In this document: positions 26,451 through 34,927 of the stretch, piece after piece | How positions within the stretch are numbered: the first letter of the stretch is position 1 | Layout of the letters: each line of letters starts with the position of its first letter | From: an uncultured Lachnospiraceae bacterium | GTDB taxonomy: Bacteria; Bacillota; Clostridia; Lachnospirales; Lachnospiraceae | Direction of reading: 5' to 3' | Length of the DNA: 64,000 nucleotides | NCBI GenBank assembly: GCA_947627245.1 | Contig: CANQVH010000011.1 | Location: 1 to 64,000, forward strand | The notes under the pieces: model-generated | What the model saw: only the letters and a program-made list of their open reading frames with translations | Told to the model about the DNA's origin: nothing | Database searches by the model: none | Position numbers and translations under genes: made by a program

Positions 26451-27194
26451 TTATCCCCGCATAAAACGGCTCAGGAATTCCTTTGTCCGCGGATTCTGCG
26501 GGTTGCTGAAAATCTGCGCGGGATCGCCCTCCTCCGCGATGACGCCGTCCGACATGTAGACGACGTGGTTGGAGACGTCGCGCGCGAACGCCATCTCGTG
26601 CGTCACGATGATCATCGTCATGCCCTCCTGCGCGAGCTGTTTCATGACGTCAAGCACCTCGCCGACCATCTGCGGGTCGAGCGCGGACGTCGGCTCGTCG
26701 AACAGCAGAAGCTCCGGCTCCATCGCCAACGCGCGCGCGATCGCGACACGCTGCTTCTGCCCGCCGGAGAGCTGGCGCGGCTTCGCGTTGATGTAGGGTG
26801 CCATGCCGACCTTCTCAAGAAAACGCAGGGCGTTCTGCTTCGCCTCTTCCTTCCCTTTTTTGAGTACCTTGATCTGCCCGACCATGCAGTTTTTCAGCAC
26901 GGTCATATTGCTGAAGAGATTGAAACTCTGGAACACCATGCCGACCTTTGCGCGGTAGGACGCCGCGTTCATGTGCGGCCCTTCGATATTCTGTCCGTGA
27001 AAGAGGATCTCGCCGGTCGTCGGCGTCTCAAGCAGGTTGATGCACCGCAGCAGCGTGGACTTGCCGGATCCGGATGCGCCGATGATGCAGGTCACATCGC
27101 CTGTGGAAACCGAGAAATCAATGTCGCGAAGCACGACATTCTTGCCGAAGCTTTTGCTCAGATGATTGATCGCGATCACTTGTTCTCTGTCCAT
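26451..27194 (-). CDS. Amino-acid ABC transporter ATP-binding protein
   Basis: A 247-residue GlnQ-type ATPase: Walker [10 protein letters not shown] (near residue 40), Q-loop [11 protein letters not shown], signature LSGGQKQR, Walker [13 protein letters not shown], switch VTHE. Its start overlaps the permease gene by 19 bases. Last gene of the operon 28840-26451. Confidence 0.94.
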   Translation of the reverse strand: MDREQVIAINHLSKSFGKNVVLRDIDFSVSTGDVTCIIGASGSGKSTLLRCINLLETPTTGEILFHGQNIEGPHMNAASYRAKVGMVFQSFNLFSNMTVLKNCMVGQIKVLKKGKEEAKQNALRFLEKVGMAPYINAKPRQLSGGQKQRVAIARALAMEPELLLFDEPTSALDPQMVGEVLDVMKQLAQEGMTMIIVTHEMAFARDVSNHVVYMSDGVIAEEGDPAQIFSNPQNPRTKEFLSRFMRG

Positions 27195-27979
27195 TCGTCC
27201 TCCTCCTTCCCCGGATAGTTGTACATGCCGCTTGTATGCGCGAGCGTGTCTGTCGTCGCCAGATCATAGCTGTCCGCGCCGTCCATCTTGTTCTCCCAGA
27301 AACGCAGGATGCGCGAGCACGCAAAGGTCAGCACGAAGTAGACGACCATCGCCACCGTGAACGACTCAAAGTAGGTGTAATACGCGCCCGCCACGCTCTT
27401 GGCCGCGTAGAAGAGCTCCACGATGCCGATCACGGAGAGCACGCAGGTATCCTTGATATTGATGATCAGATTGTTGCCGATCTGGGGCATGATGTTGCGC
27501 AGCGCCTGCGGCAGAATGACATAGAGCATTGTCTGCACATGCGTCATTCCGATCGCCTTCGCGCCCTCGGTCTGCCCCGGATCGATCGAGAGAATACCGC
27601 CGCGGACCGTCTCGGCCATGTAAGCGCCGGTGTTGATCGACACAATGAAAAACGCCGCGAACCACATCGACATGTTGATGTTAAACAGCACCGACGAGCC
27701 GAAATAGATAAACATCGCCTGCGCCATCATCGGCGTGCCGCGGAACACCTCCACATAAGCGTTCAGGATCAACCGCACAATCCAGAGCAGTCCGCGTTTG
27801 ACCACACTGTCGTTTTTGCTGACCGGGATCGTCTGCACAATACCGACTGCAAAACCGATCAGACAGCCGATCAGAGTGCTGACGACCGCAATGATCATTG
27901 TATTCTTGGCGCCGTCCAGATAAGAAAGACCGCGCGTCTGCAGAATATAGACGATTCTGCCGAAAAAGTCCTGTGGCAT
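27176..27979 (-). CDS. Amino-acid ABC transporter permease
   Basis: A 267-residue HisM/GlnP-type permease with about five membrane segments and a clear EAA loop ([20 protein letters not shown], then [18 protein letters not shown]). A charged cytoplasmic tail of ~40 residues (from [12 protein letters not shown] on) is longer than in the permease at 19246. It sits 12 bases after the binding-protein gene and overlaps the ATPase gene. Confidence 0.93.
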   Translation of the reverse strand: MPQDFFGRIVYILQTRGLSYLDGAKNTMIIAVVSTLIGCLIGFAVGIVQTIPVSKNDSVVKRGLLWIVRLILNAYVEVFRGTPMMAQAMFIYFGSSVLFNINMSMWFAAFFIVSINTGAYMAETVRGGILSIDPGQTEGAKAIGMTHVQTMLYVILPQALRNIMPQIGNNLIINIKDTCVLSVIGIVELFYAAKSVAGAYYTYFESFTVAMVVYFVLTFACSRILRFWENKMDGADSYDLATTDTLAHTSGMYNYPGKEEDEWTENK

Positions 27980-27991
27980 ATAAATTCTCCT

Positions 27992-28840
27992 TTACTCCTC
28001 CGCGTCAGAGAGCGGCTGCACGGAAATTGCCTCGTTCATCATTTCCTCATAGTCCTCCACGGTCATATCCGCAAGCACGCCGTTGATCGCGTCAAGCAGT
28101 TCCGTGTTGCCCTTCTGCAGCGAAATGCCGATGTTGATCTCCTCCTCGGACACCTCAAAATCGTCGTCCGAATCCGTGAAGTCGAGCAGCTTGAAATCCG
28201 GATAAGCCACGCACGCAGCCATACCGGTCGGCATATCGGTCACAACGATGTCGCACTTGTCCGCCTCGAGCGCAACGAGCATTGCCGGCGCGGACTCCTG
28301 TGCCGGAAGAATGTTCGCGTCCGGAATCTGCGGCAGGCATACGTCGTACCATACCGTGTTGAGCTGAGAGGTCGCCGTCGCACCGGAAAGATCCTCGACG
28401 CCCTTTGCATCTGCGTAATCACTGTCCGCCTTTGTCAGCGTGATGATGGATGCGTAATAGTACGGCTCCGTGAAATCTACCATCTCAAGACGCTCGGAAG
28501 TGATCGACTGACCCGCGATCACACAGTCCACCGTGCCGGACTGCACTGCCGGTACGAGAGAATCCCAGTCGAGCTTCACAATCTCCAGATCCCAGCCAAG
28601 CTCCTCGCAGATGTGCTTCGCCATCATAACGTCGTATCCGTATGCATACTCCGTGCTGTCCGCGATCGGCACGGCGCCGTTGGAATCGTCCGCCTGTGTC
28701 CAGTTGTACGGCGCGTAGCCACACTCCATCGCAACGCGGAGCGTCTTTGTCTCCTCGTCCGCAAATGCCGTCATGCTCATTGCGGCTGCCATAGCTGCTG
28801 CACACAGCAGACCCGCTGCCATCTTAACATTCTTCTTCAT
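27992..28840 (-). CDS. Amino-acid ABC transporter substrate-binding protein
   Basis: A 282-residue SBP_bac_3 protein. The signal peptide (MKKNVKMAAGLLCAAAMAAA, then MSMTAFA-D) has a signal peptidase I site; its only Cys is not in a lipobox. The mature domain shows CGYAPYNW, YGYDVMMAKHICEELG and DCVIAGQSITSERLEMVDFT. An open frame runs 60 codons further upstream, but the start at 28840 has GGAGG eight bases before it and begins a proper signal peptide. The upstream promoter and leader terminator are listed separately. Confidence 0.9.
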   Translation of the reverse strand: MKKNVKMAAGLLCAAAMAAAMSMTAFADEETKTLRVAMECGYAPYNWTQADDSNGAVPIADSTEYAYGYDVMMAKHICEELGWDLEIVKLDWDSLVPAVQSGTVDCVIAGQSITSERLEMVDFTEPYYYASIITLTKADSDYADAKGVEDLSGATATSQLNTVWYDVCLPQIPDANILPAQESAPAMLVALEADKCDIVVTDMPTGMAACVAYPDFKLLDFTDSDDDFEVSEEEINIGISLQKGNTELLDAINGVLADMTVEDYEEMMNEAISVQPLSDAEE

Positions 28841-28872
28841 AATCTTCTCCTCCATCTTTCTGATTTTCCTGC

Positions 28873-28916
28873 AAAAAAAGGACAAAGCGCCCCTTTCAAT
28901 CGGGGCTTCTTTGTCC
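28873..28916 (-). terminator. Strong hairpin-T7 terminator in front of the binding-protein gene
   Basis: On the minus strand GGACAAAG, AA, GCCCC pairs with GGGGC, G, CTTTGTCC and is followed by T7. It lies 33 bases before the start codon of the binding protein. It could end the Rpn gene transcript (stop at 28980), but a good promoter (28929-28957) lies upstream of it, so it may attenuate the ABC operon. Confidence 0.85.
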
Positions 28917-28928
28917 CTTGCGTTCACT

Positions 28929-28957
28929 AATATAACATAGAATCGCGGAGAATACAA
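28929..28957 (-). promoter_or_regulatory. Candidate promoter of the second ABC operon
   Basis: Minus strand TTGTAT, 17 bases, TATATT. The expected start point is close to 28922, just before the hairpin terminator. Confidence 0.55.
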
Positions 28958-28979
28958 TTCTTTTTTGTTTGTCAAAAAA

Positions 28980-30002
28980 TCATTTTTTCGGCCAATATCG
29001 CGCCACCAAAGCCTGCGCATCTTCCGGCGAAAGCGAATAGTTCTGGATAAGCGTTTCCACCGCTGTCTCCATGGTCTGCCCGAATTTCCTGCAGGATTCT
29101 ATCAAAATCTGCATCCCACGGGCTCTTTCGGATACTGCGCCTTCTTGTCTGGCATTCTCCCGCTCCTCATTCACTATCTGCTCAAATCCGCTGATCATCT
29201 TCTTCTCCCCCTTCCGGAAGCATTCCCGGATGAACGCCTGCTCCTTCTCGCCGAACTTCCCTTCCAGTACATTCGCAAACCATGTCTCCAGCAGGTTCTT
29301 CTCATCCGCCGGAAGCTCCGCTACCCGGTCCATCATTTCTTCTACTGCCCGCAGGAAATCTTCCTTCTCTTTCGCCCGGTCCAGATAAAATATGTTGTCG
29401 ATCACTGTGTTGCTGCTCAGGATCAACTCCTCCGCCAGCCGCCGCACGTCGATCAGGGCGTACTCAAAGTTCACACCGTATTCCCCGAACATGTCCCCGT
29501 CCCGCAGGTAATCCCGGAACCGGCGCAGCGCGGTCCAGCCTTCCTTTCCGTTGTACAGCACCATCGGGACCACCATCGGCAGACGGAACTCCTTCAATAC
29601 CCGCTTGTCCTCCGGCACATTTCGGAAATACTGTTCCCATAAGTTCACCATGTAGACCAGCAGCCGAAACGGCATTGTAAAGTCCATCCCCGACTGCAGC
29701 TCCATCAGCAGGAACAGATAGATCTCCTGCTCCCCGCGCCGGATCCGGCAGATCAGGTCGGACTCATATGTATGGAAATAGTCCGTGACGAATTCCTTGT
29801 CCTCGAACTCAATGTCTTCCTCCCGGATATCTTTTACCCACGCAAAATCCGTGTACTTGCGTAGCATGTGCAAAAGCACGCGGCGGTTTTTGAGCACGCG
29901 CTTGTATCCTTTGTCGTGGGGGTTGTTGACCTTTTCCGGCGTTTCGGCGGTCCCTCCTGCTGTCGTTCCTGCTGTATTCTCTAATCTCTTTTCTTCCGGC
30001 AT
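28980..30002 (-). CDS. Rpn family recombination-promoting nuclease/putative transposase
   Basis: A 340-residue PD-(D/E)XK protein of the YhgA/Transposase_31 type. After NPHDKGYKRVL and the TDFAW stretch come the nuclease core residues ESDLICRI (Asp), then LLMELQSGMD (ELQ). Such proteins cut DNA and stimulate RecA-independent recombination in E. coli; they are abundant and often variable in Clostridia. The start at 30002 has GGAGG 8 bases upstream. There are no flanking inverted repeats to suggest it moves by itself. Confidence 0.85.
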   Translation of the reverse strand: MPEEKRLENTAGTTAGGTAETPEKVNNPHDKGYKRVLKNRRVLLHMLRKYTDFAWVKDIREEDIEFEDKEFVTDYFHTYESDLICRIRRGEQEIYLFLLMELQSGMDFTMPFRLLVYMVNLWEQYFRNVPEDKRVLKEFRLPMVVPMVLYNGKEGWTALRRFRDYLRDGDMFGEYGVNFEYALIDVRRLAEELILSSNTVIDNIFYLDRAKEKEDFLRAVEEMMDRVAELPADEKNLLETWFANVLEGKFGEKEQAFIRECFRKGEKKMISGFEQIVNEERENARQEGAVSERARGMQILIESCRKFGQTMETAVETLIQNYSLSPEDAQALVARYWPKK

Positions 30003-30172
30003 TTTTTCGGCCTCCTTCGCATATAATAGAAATTATATGCAGGGGCTTGGAAAAATATACCTCAAAAGCATGTAAAATATTTCTTTGTATTTTATTTTAT
30101 CACGATTCATGAAAAGGCGCCACCGAAATTTCTCTTTCCGAAAGAACAGAAAAAGGACTTCCCATCCGATCT

Positions 30173-31153
30173 CTACATCGTGAATTCGATCTGAATGCGT
30201 CCGTTGTGCGTCTTCGCCAGAAGCGTCTTTGTCCGTCCCGGCTCGCTCACATTCTCCAAGTTGTTCATGCCGTTTCGTGTCGTGCTGTTGATATTATAGT
30301 CGGCCGGATTTCCGATAACCGTGCCGGATACGACGCCGTTGAATGTCTGCATGGAAATGTGATCGCTGATCAGATTGCGTCCGGACACCGCCCCGTTTTG
30401 TGTCTGCAGCGACAGCTTCTCCGGGAAGCTGCACTCCTTCGCCGAGACCAGACCGTTCCCCGCCGACGCCTCAAGCTCCTCTCCGCGCACATTGGAGAGC
30501 TCGATGCGGGCATTGTTGGACGTGATGTGTAGCCGTCCGGCCTGACAATTCTCCATGCGGATCGTCCCGTTGTTGCTTCTGACCTCTCCTGCCGCAAGGT
30601 TCGCCAGCCCGGCAGCCTTGATCGTGCCGTTCGTCGTCCGCAGGCTAAGCGTTCCCGCATAGTTCATCGGAAGCTCCAGCACAAGGATATTGTCGTCCCA
30701 GAGGAAATTGAGCCAGTTCAGATGAACGGATCCCTTCATCTCGTGGCAGAACGAAAATACTCCGTCCTTCTCTTCAAAAGTAATGATATCTCTCCCCTCT
30801 TTCGGCTTGAAGAACACACGCACAGGTCCCTCTGCCACGGTGCGGACGCGGATGCGCAGATTCTCCGTCTCTACCTTCACCGTATGGATCAGCGTGGACG
30901 ACTCATACTCCTGCGCGTTCTCTTTGCTCGCGGACTTTGCAGTGTAGACCATCAGGCCGCCGTACTCGGCGCGGATCTTCTTCGCAACCTCCTCCGGCGT
31001 CTCCAGACGAGCAAGGATTTCCTCCTCCGAGTATCCCTGATCCATCCCGTCATAGATCAACTCCTCATAAAAGTCCTCAATCTGCTCCAGATCCTCGGCC
31101 GGAAGATCGATCAGCTCAAATTTCAGTTTTTTCAAATATTCCTCTCTTTTCAT
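30173..31153 (-). CDS. HAAS (DUF1700)-DUF4097 protein
   Basis: A 326-residue protein. Residues 1-65 form the HAAS helical domain (MKREEYLKKLKFELIDLPAE, then EDFYEELIYDGMDQGYSEEE) that typically accompanies PadR regulators. Residues ~110-326 are a DUF4097-type parallel beta repeat (TTNGTIKAAGL, SNNGTIRMENC, SNNARIELSNV, TQNGAVSG, TFNGVVSG, THNGRIQ). No signal peptide or obvious membrane segment is seen, so a cytoplasmic adhesin-like beta solenoid is likely. It overlaps padR by 4 bases (ATGA). The function is unknown; a link to envelope stress is only suggested by related systems. Confidence 0.85.
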   Translation of the reverse strand: MKREEYLKKLKFELIDLPAEDLEQIEDFYEELIYDGMDQGYSEEEILARLETPEEVAKKIRAEYGGLMVYTAKSASKENAQEYESSTLIHTVKVETENLRIRVRTVAEGPVRVFFKPKEGRDIITFEEKDGVFSFCHEMKGSVHLNWLNFLWDDNILVLELPMNYAGTLSLRTTNGTIKAAGLANLAAGEVRSNNGTIRMENCQAGRLHITSNNARIELSNVRGEELEASAGNGLVSAKECSFPEKLSLQTQNGAVSGRNLISDHISMQTFNGVVSGTVIGNPADYNINSTTRNGMNNLENVSEPGRTKTLLAKTHNGRIQIEFTM

Positions 31154-31584
31154 GGTCTTACCTCCTCGCCCTTTTCTCTGTCTTCATCTGCGGACGTATC
31201 ATCCGACTCCGCCGCGCATACTTCCTGTCCTGTCTCTGCCTGTCTCTGTCCTGTAGACTCCGGCTCCAGCACCTGTGCGTTCTGCTCCGCGACAAACTGG
31301 TACATCTCGCGCAGCTCATCCCACTCATCCAGAAATGCGTCGATCTTGCGCTGGCCGCCCTGTGTCAGTCGATAATATTTGCGCATTCGACCGTTGTACT
31401 CCATGCGGTACGTCTCAAGGCTTCCTCCCTGTTCCAGACGCTTCAGGATCGGGTACAGCGTCGACTCCGAAATGTCCACGCAGCGCTCAAGCTCCCGAAT
31501 GATCAGGTATCCGTAGGACGGGCCCTTCTTCAGCACCGCAAGGACACACACCTCAAGGATTCCCTTTTTTCTCTGAACATCCAT
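31150..31584 (-). CDS. PadR family transcriptional regulator
   Basis: A 144-residue regulator. The winged helix covers residues 1-85: KGILEVCVLAVLKKGPSYGY, then ESTLYPILKRLEQGGSLETY and the wing RKYYRLTQGG. A Glu/Asp-rich tail follows. It is cotranscribed with the HAAS-DUF4097 gene. A nested palindrome overlaps its promoter (31612-31665), which points to autorepression. Confidence 0.92.
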   Translation of the reverse strand: MDVQRKKGILEVCVLAVLKKGPSYGYLIIRELERCVDISESTLYPILKRLEQGGSLETYRMEYNGRMRKYYRLTQGGQRKIDAFLDEWDELREMYQFVAEQNAQVLEPESTGQRQAETGQEVCAAESDDTSADEDREKGEEVRP

Positions 31585-31611
31585 GCAAATCCCTCCTGCT
31601 TTGTAGAAATT

Positions 31612-31665
31612 ATACTATGCATTGTATATTATGTTTAATATACTATTTATTGCATAGTATGTCAA
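31612..31665 (-). promoter_or_regulatory. padR promoter with nested palindromic operator
   Basis: The promoter is near consensus on the minus strand: TTGACA (31665-31660), 17 bases, TATATT (31642-31637). The same bases hold two concentric perfect palindromes: ATACTATGCA (31612-31621) with TGCATAGTAT (31651-31660), and inside them GTATATTA (31624-31631) with TAATATAC (31636-31643). The outer arms touch the -35 and the inner arms cover the -10, so a bound PadR would block RNA polymerase. Confidence 0.85.
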
Positions 31666-31681
31666 GAGGGAATTTCATTCT

Positions 31682-31744
31682 CTGCTCAAGGCTATCCGCT
31701 GCTATCGCAGCTCCTGTCTGTGGCTGATGGGCGTTCCGCCCATC
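31682..31744. repeat. Possible degenerate copy 4 of the two-hairpin repeat
   Basis: Read on the minus strand: a hairpin GATGGGCG/CGCCCATC (31744-31726), about 14 bases, then GAGCTGCGATAGCAGC. The order of hairpin, spacer and CTGCGATAGCAG matches copy 1, but the long outer stem is missing. Confidence 0.4.
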
Positions 31745-31748
31745 ATAC

Positions 31749-31803
31749 GAAAAGGGAAAAGCATCCCTCCGCAGATAAATCTGCTCGGCTACCTTCCCCT
31801 TTT
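31749..31803 (-). terminator. Terminator of argS
   Basis: Minus strand AAAAGGGGAAGG pairs with CTTTTCCCTTTT (imperfect) around a GCAGATTTATCTGC hairpin. It starts 24 bases after the argS stop. Confidence 0.65.
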
Positions 31804-31826
31804 CCATGCATGGCAAAACTGTTGAT

Positions 31827-33593
31827 TCACATCCTCTCGGGCGCCTCGAAGCCCAGCAGGTCGATGCTCGTCTCGAGCACCTCGCGCGTCAGATCAAGAA
31901 GCTCGATCCAGCTCGTCTGCTGCGCGGCGTTCTCCTCGCCGAGAATTCTCGTCTCGTGATAAAAACGATTGAACGCGTTCGCAAGGTCGTAGATGAACGC
32001 GCAGATCTTGTGCGGCGCAGTCTCCTCAAACGCCTGCTCGATCACGCTGTTGAATTTCACGAGCTCCATCATCAGGCTCTTTTCACCCGCGTTCGCCGGA
32101 GCCGCGATATGCCCCTTCTGTACGCTGCCGCCGTTCTCGCGGTACTTCGTCAGGATCGACTTGATCCTTACGATCGTGTAGAGAATGTACGGGCCTGTGT
32201 TTCCCTCAAAGGACGTGAACTTGTCCATATCGAAAACATAGTCCTTCGACGCCTGATTCGAAAGGTCGCCGTATTTGATCGCGGAAAGCCCGACGATCTC
32301 CGCCGTCTTCTTCGCCTCCTGCGGCTCTGTCTCGTGGTTCTCGGTGATCTTCCGGTACATCTCCGCGTTGATGTCCGCGATCAGCGTTTCCAGCCGCATC
32401 ACACCGCCCTCACGCGTCTTGAATGGCTTGCCGTCTTTGCCGTTCATCGTCCCGAAACCGAGGAACACAAGCTTCGTGTCCTTCTTCACGATCCCTGTCT
32501 TGCGCGCGCAGCGAAACACCTGTGTGAAATGCATCTCCTGCCGCTTATCCGTGAGATAAAAGATCTCGTCCGGCTGATAGAGCTTCATGCGCTCCACGAT
32601 CGTCGCCAGATCCGTAGTCGCATACAAAAACGCGCCGTCCGACTTCAGAATGATACAGGGCGGGATCTCCTTGGCATCGCTGTCTTCCTTTACGTCCACC
32701 ACCAGCGCGCCCTGATCCTCGTAAGCGTACCCTTCGTCTTTCATGCGCTGCACCATATCCGCAATGTACGGCTTCGCGTCCGATTCTCCCTTCCACAAAT
32801 CAAAATCCACGTTCAGCCGCCCGTAATTCCTTTTCAGATCCGGAATGGAAACCTTCATGATATGATTCCAGAGCGCCTGATAGCCGCGGTGCCCCTGCTG
32901 CAGCCGATATGTAGCTTCCAGCGCCGCCTCGCGGTACGCAGCGTCCTCCTTCGACTTCGCGCTCGCGGTCGGATAGATCTCCTCCAGCTCGGAGAGCGTA
33001 AACGGCGCCTCCTGCGGGTATTCTCCATCAAAATTCTCGTCAAAATACGGAAGCTCCGGCTGACGGCAGCGCACCTCCGTGATGATCAGCCCCATCTGCA
33101 GGCCCCAGTCGCCGAGATGCACGTCGCCGATCACCTTATGTCCCACAAAGCGCGCGATGCGCTTCAAACTCTCGCCGATGATCGCGGAGCGCAGATGACC
33201 GACGTGAAGCGGCTTCGCCACGTTCGCTCCACCGTAATCCAGAACGATCGTCTTGGGCTCCTGTGTCTTCTCGACCGACAGATCTTTATCCGACTGCATC
33301 TTCAGAAGATAATCCGCCAGAAACTCACCCGATACCCGGATATTGATAAAACCCGGATTGACGGCGCTTACCTCTGTAAAGGCCTTGTTGCCCTGCAGCT
33401 TCTCTGCCACCTCCTGCGCGATCGCGATCGGCGCCTTCTGGTAAACCTTTTTCGCCGCCATCGCTCCGTTGCACTGATATTCGCACAGATCCGGCCGATT
33501 CGATATGCCGGTCTTCCCGTAGGCAGCGTCATAACCGCAGGCCGCAAACGCATCCATAACTTCTGCGCTGATCAGATCCAAAATTTTCTTCAT
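31827..33593 (-). CDS. argS: Arginyl-tRNA synthetase
   Basis: A 588-residue class I synthetase that charges tRNA-Arg. The N-terminal Arg_tRNA_synt_N domain is followed by the HIGH-type motif in AKPLHVGHLRSAIIGESLKR (near residue 130). The KMSKS loop is degenerate, as is usual in ArgRS (FGTMNGKDGKPFKTREGGVM). The anticodon-binding DALR domain occupies the C-terminus and ends LLGFEAPERM. Its ATG overlaps the stop of the upstream GerAB-like gene by 4 bases (ATGA). Confidence 0.96.
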   Translation of the reverse strand: MKKILDLISAEVMDAFAACGYDAAYGKTGISNRPDLCEYQCNGAMAAKKVYQKAPIAIAQEVAEKLQGNKAFTEVSAVNPGFINIRVSGEFLADYLLKMQSDKDLSVEKTQEPKTIVLDYGGANVAKPLHVGHLRSAIIGESLKRIARFVGHKVIGDVHLGDWGLQMGLIITEVRCRQPELPYFDENFDGEYPQEAPFTLSELEEIYPTASAKSKEDAAYREAALEATYRLQQGHRGYQALWNHIMKVSIPDLKRNYGRLNVDFDLWKGESDAKPYIADMVQRMKDEGYAYEDQGALVVDVKEDSDAKEIPPCIILKSDGAFLYATTDLATIVERMKLYQPDEIFYLTDKRQEMHFTQVFRCARKTGIVKKDTKLVFLGFGTMNGKDGKPFKTREGGVMRLETLIADINAEMYRKITENHETEPQEAKKTAEIVGLSAIKYGDLSNQASKDYVFDMDKFTSFEGNTGPYILYTIVRIKSILTKYRENGGSVQKGHIAAPANAGEKSLMMELVKFNSVIEQAFEETAPHKICAFIYDLANAFNRFYHETRILGEENAAQQTSWIELLDLTREVLETSIDLLGFEAPERM

Positions 33594-34855
33594 ATATTAT
33601 CTCCACCTTTTCTGTATCGCATCAATGTCCGAAAACCCGCGTTTTCACGCTGTTCAGTCAGTATAGCACACTCATTTCCGGCATTGCAACTGTTTTTTGC
33701 CGACAGGGCCGCATAGAACACCAGCATAACCGGAACAAGGATCTGTACATTGTACGCCCGGTAAAACGTGATCGCGGAAAATGCGTCGGCAAAACCGGCC
33801 GTCAGCAGATAGACCGCCAGCAAGACGAGCCACCGCCGGATACGCGCGACGGTACGTCCGTCCGGAACCCTTTCGCCGCAATACCACGTCTTTCCCGCCG
33901 TATACAGATAACCGACGCACTTCTGCGTATACCAAAGGCCGCCGACCGCCGTCATAAACAGCCCTGCCAGCAAAAGCAGCGCAAGCACGGTCTCCAGCCG
34001 TCCCGCGTTGTAGCCGAACGGCCGCAGGACGCGCATAGCCGCGATCGCAGGAAAATCGGACGCCCACCGTTCCCTTGCAGTGAGGAGAAAACCGGACGCC
34101 GCGCAAAACGCTCCTGCCGCTGCGGCGCAGATACAGCCCGTCCGGCGGACGGCCATGTTTCGCGCGCCTGCAATGTCCTCGTTTCTCTCCGGCGCTCTGC
34201 CCGTGTCCGCAGCCTGTCCGGCGATCAGATGTCCCGACAGGAACGGCAGGAACACCCCGCCGAGACAGAGAAACACTTCGCACGCGCCGCCTGCGACCCC
34301 ATGCACAGCCTGAGCGTTTTCCGGCAAAATCCTCGGCACGACGCTTCGGTACGCTCCGACCGGCACCTCGTTTCCCGCAAGGCAGGCAAGACCTGCCGCC
34401 AAAACAAGCAGCGCGATTCCCGCGTGCCTGCTCACGCCGACGCGGAAGCTCAGCCCTTTTTCCAGATATACATGCCCTGCCGCCAGAGGAAGCACGCACA
34501 GAACCGCCGCCGGAACGAACGGCATGAAATACGTCCGAAAAAGCTCCGCCCAAAGTCTCGCGAACACCGCAGTATGCGCAAGAAAATACCAAAGACTCAC
34601 CGTGCAGAAGATCGCCGCCGTCGTTTTGCCCGCGCGCATCTCAATCGCCGAAAAGAGATCCTGTCCCGGCCTGACCCACCGCAGCACAATGCCGATCGCA
34701 AAGCACCACAAAAGAACGCCGAGTGCAATGCTTCTCACCATATCTCCGAGGCTCAGTCCCGCCAGTATGACCGGAAGTAAAATACACAGCTTCGCCGGCC
34801 ACTCCGCCAGCAGCAGATATTTAGCGCCTCTTTCCGGAATCTGTTCTCTGTCCAT
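33590..34855 (-). CDS. GerAB-like endospore germination permease (APC superfamily)
   Basis: A 421-residue protein with about ten membrane segments. The spacing and wording of the late part (DFPAIAAMRVLRPFG, then RLETVLALLLLAGLFMTAVG) resemble GerAB-type spore germination permeases, the membrane subunit of nutrient germinant receptors. No gerAA or gerAC gene is next to it, so it may be an orphan or diverged member. It is translationally coupled to argS by an ATGA overlap, which is an unexpected pairing. Family assignment is moderate. Confidence 0.55.
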   Translation of the reverse strand: MDREQIPERGAKYLLLAEWPAKLCILLPVILAGLSLGDMVRSIALGVLLWCFAIGIVLRWVRPGQDLFSAIEMRAGKTTAAIFCTVSLWYFLAHTAVFARLWAELFRTYFMPFVPAAVLCVLPLAAGHVYLEKGLSFRVGVSRHAGIALLVLAAGLACLAGNEVPVGAYRSVVPRILPENAQAVHGVAGGACEVFLCLGGVFLPFLSGHLIAGQAADTGRAPERNEDIAGARNMAVRRTGCICAAAAGAFCAASGFLLTARERWASDFPAIAAMRVLRPFGYNAGRLETVLALLLLAGLFMTAVGGLWYTQKCVGYLYTAGKTWYCGERVPDGRTVARIRRWLVLLAVYLLTAGFADAFSAITFYRAYNVQILVPVMLVFYAALSAKNSCNAGNECAILTEQRENAGFRTLMRYRKGGDNI

Positions 34856-34872
34856 CTGTCGTTTCCTTTCTG

Positions 34873-34905
34873 AAAAAAATAAAGGGATATCCTTCGATAT
34901 CCCTT
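34873..34905 (-). terminator. Terminator of the ispE-gntR unit
   Basis: Minus strand AAGGGATATC and GATATCCCTT form a perfect 10-bp stem with a GAAG loop, followed by TATTTTTTT. Confidence 0.9.
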
Positions 34906-34927
34906 AGTATAGACACAGTTTCCGTAT

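Noticed and set aside
28980-30002. Rpn gene considered as a mobile insertion sequence
   Set aside because: No terminal inverted repeats or target duplication flank it; the family acts as a nuclease and is not shown to move itself.
31806-33716. A 636-codon open frame on the plus strand opposite argS
   Set aside because: Shadow of the argS reading frame; no motif and no ribosome site.
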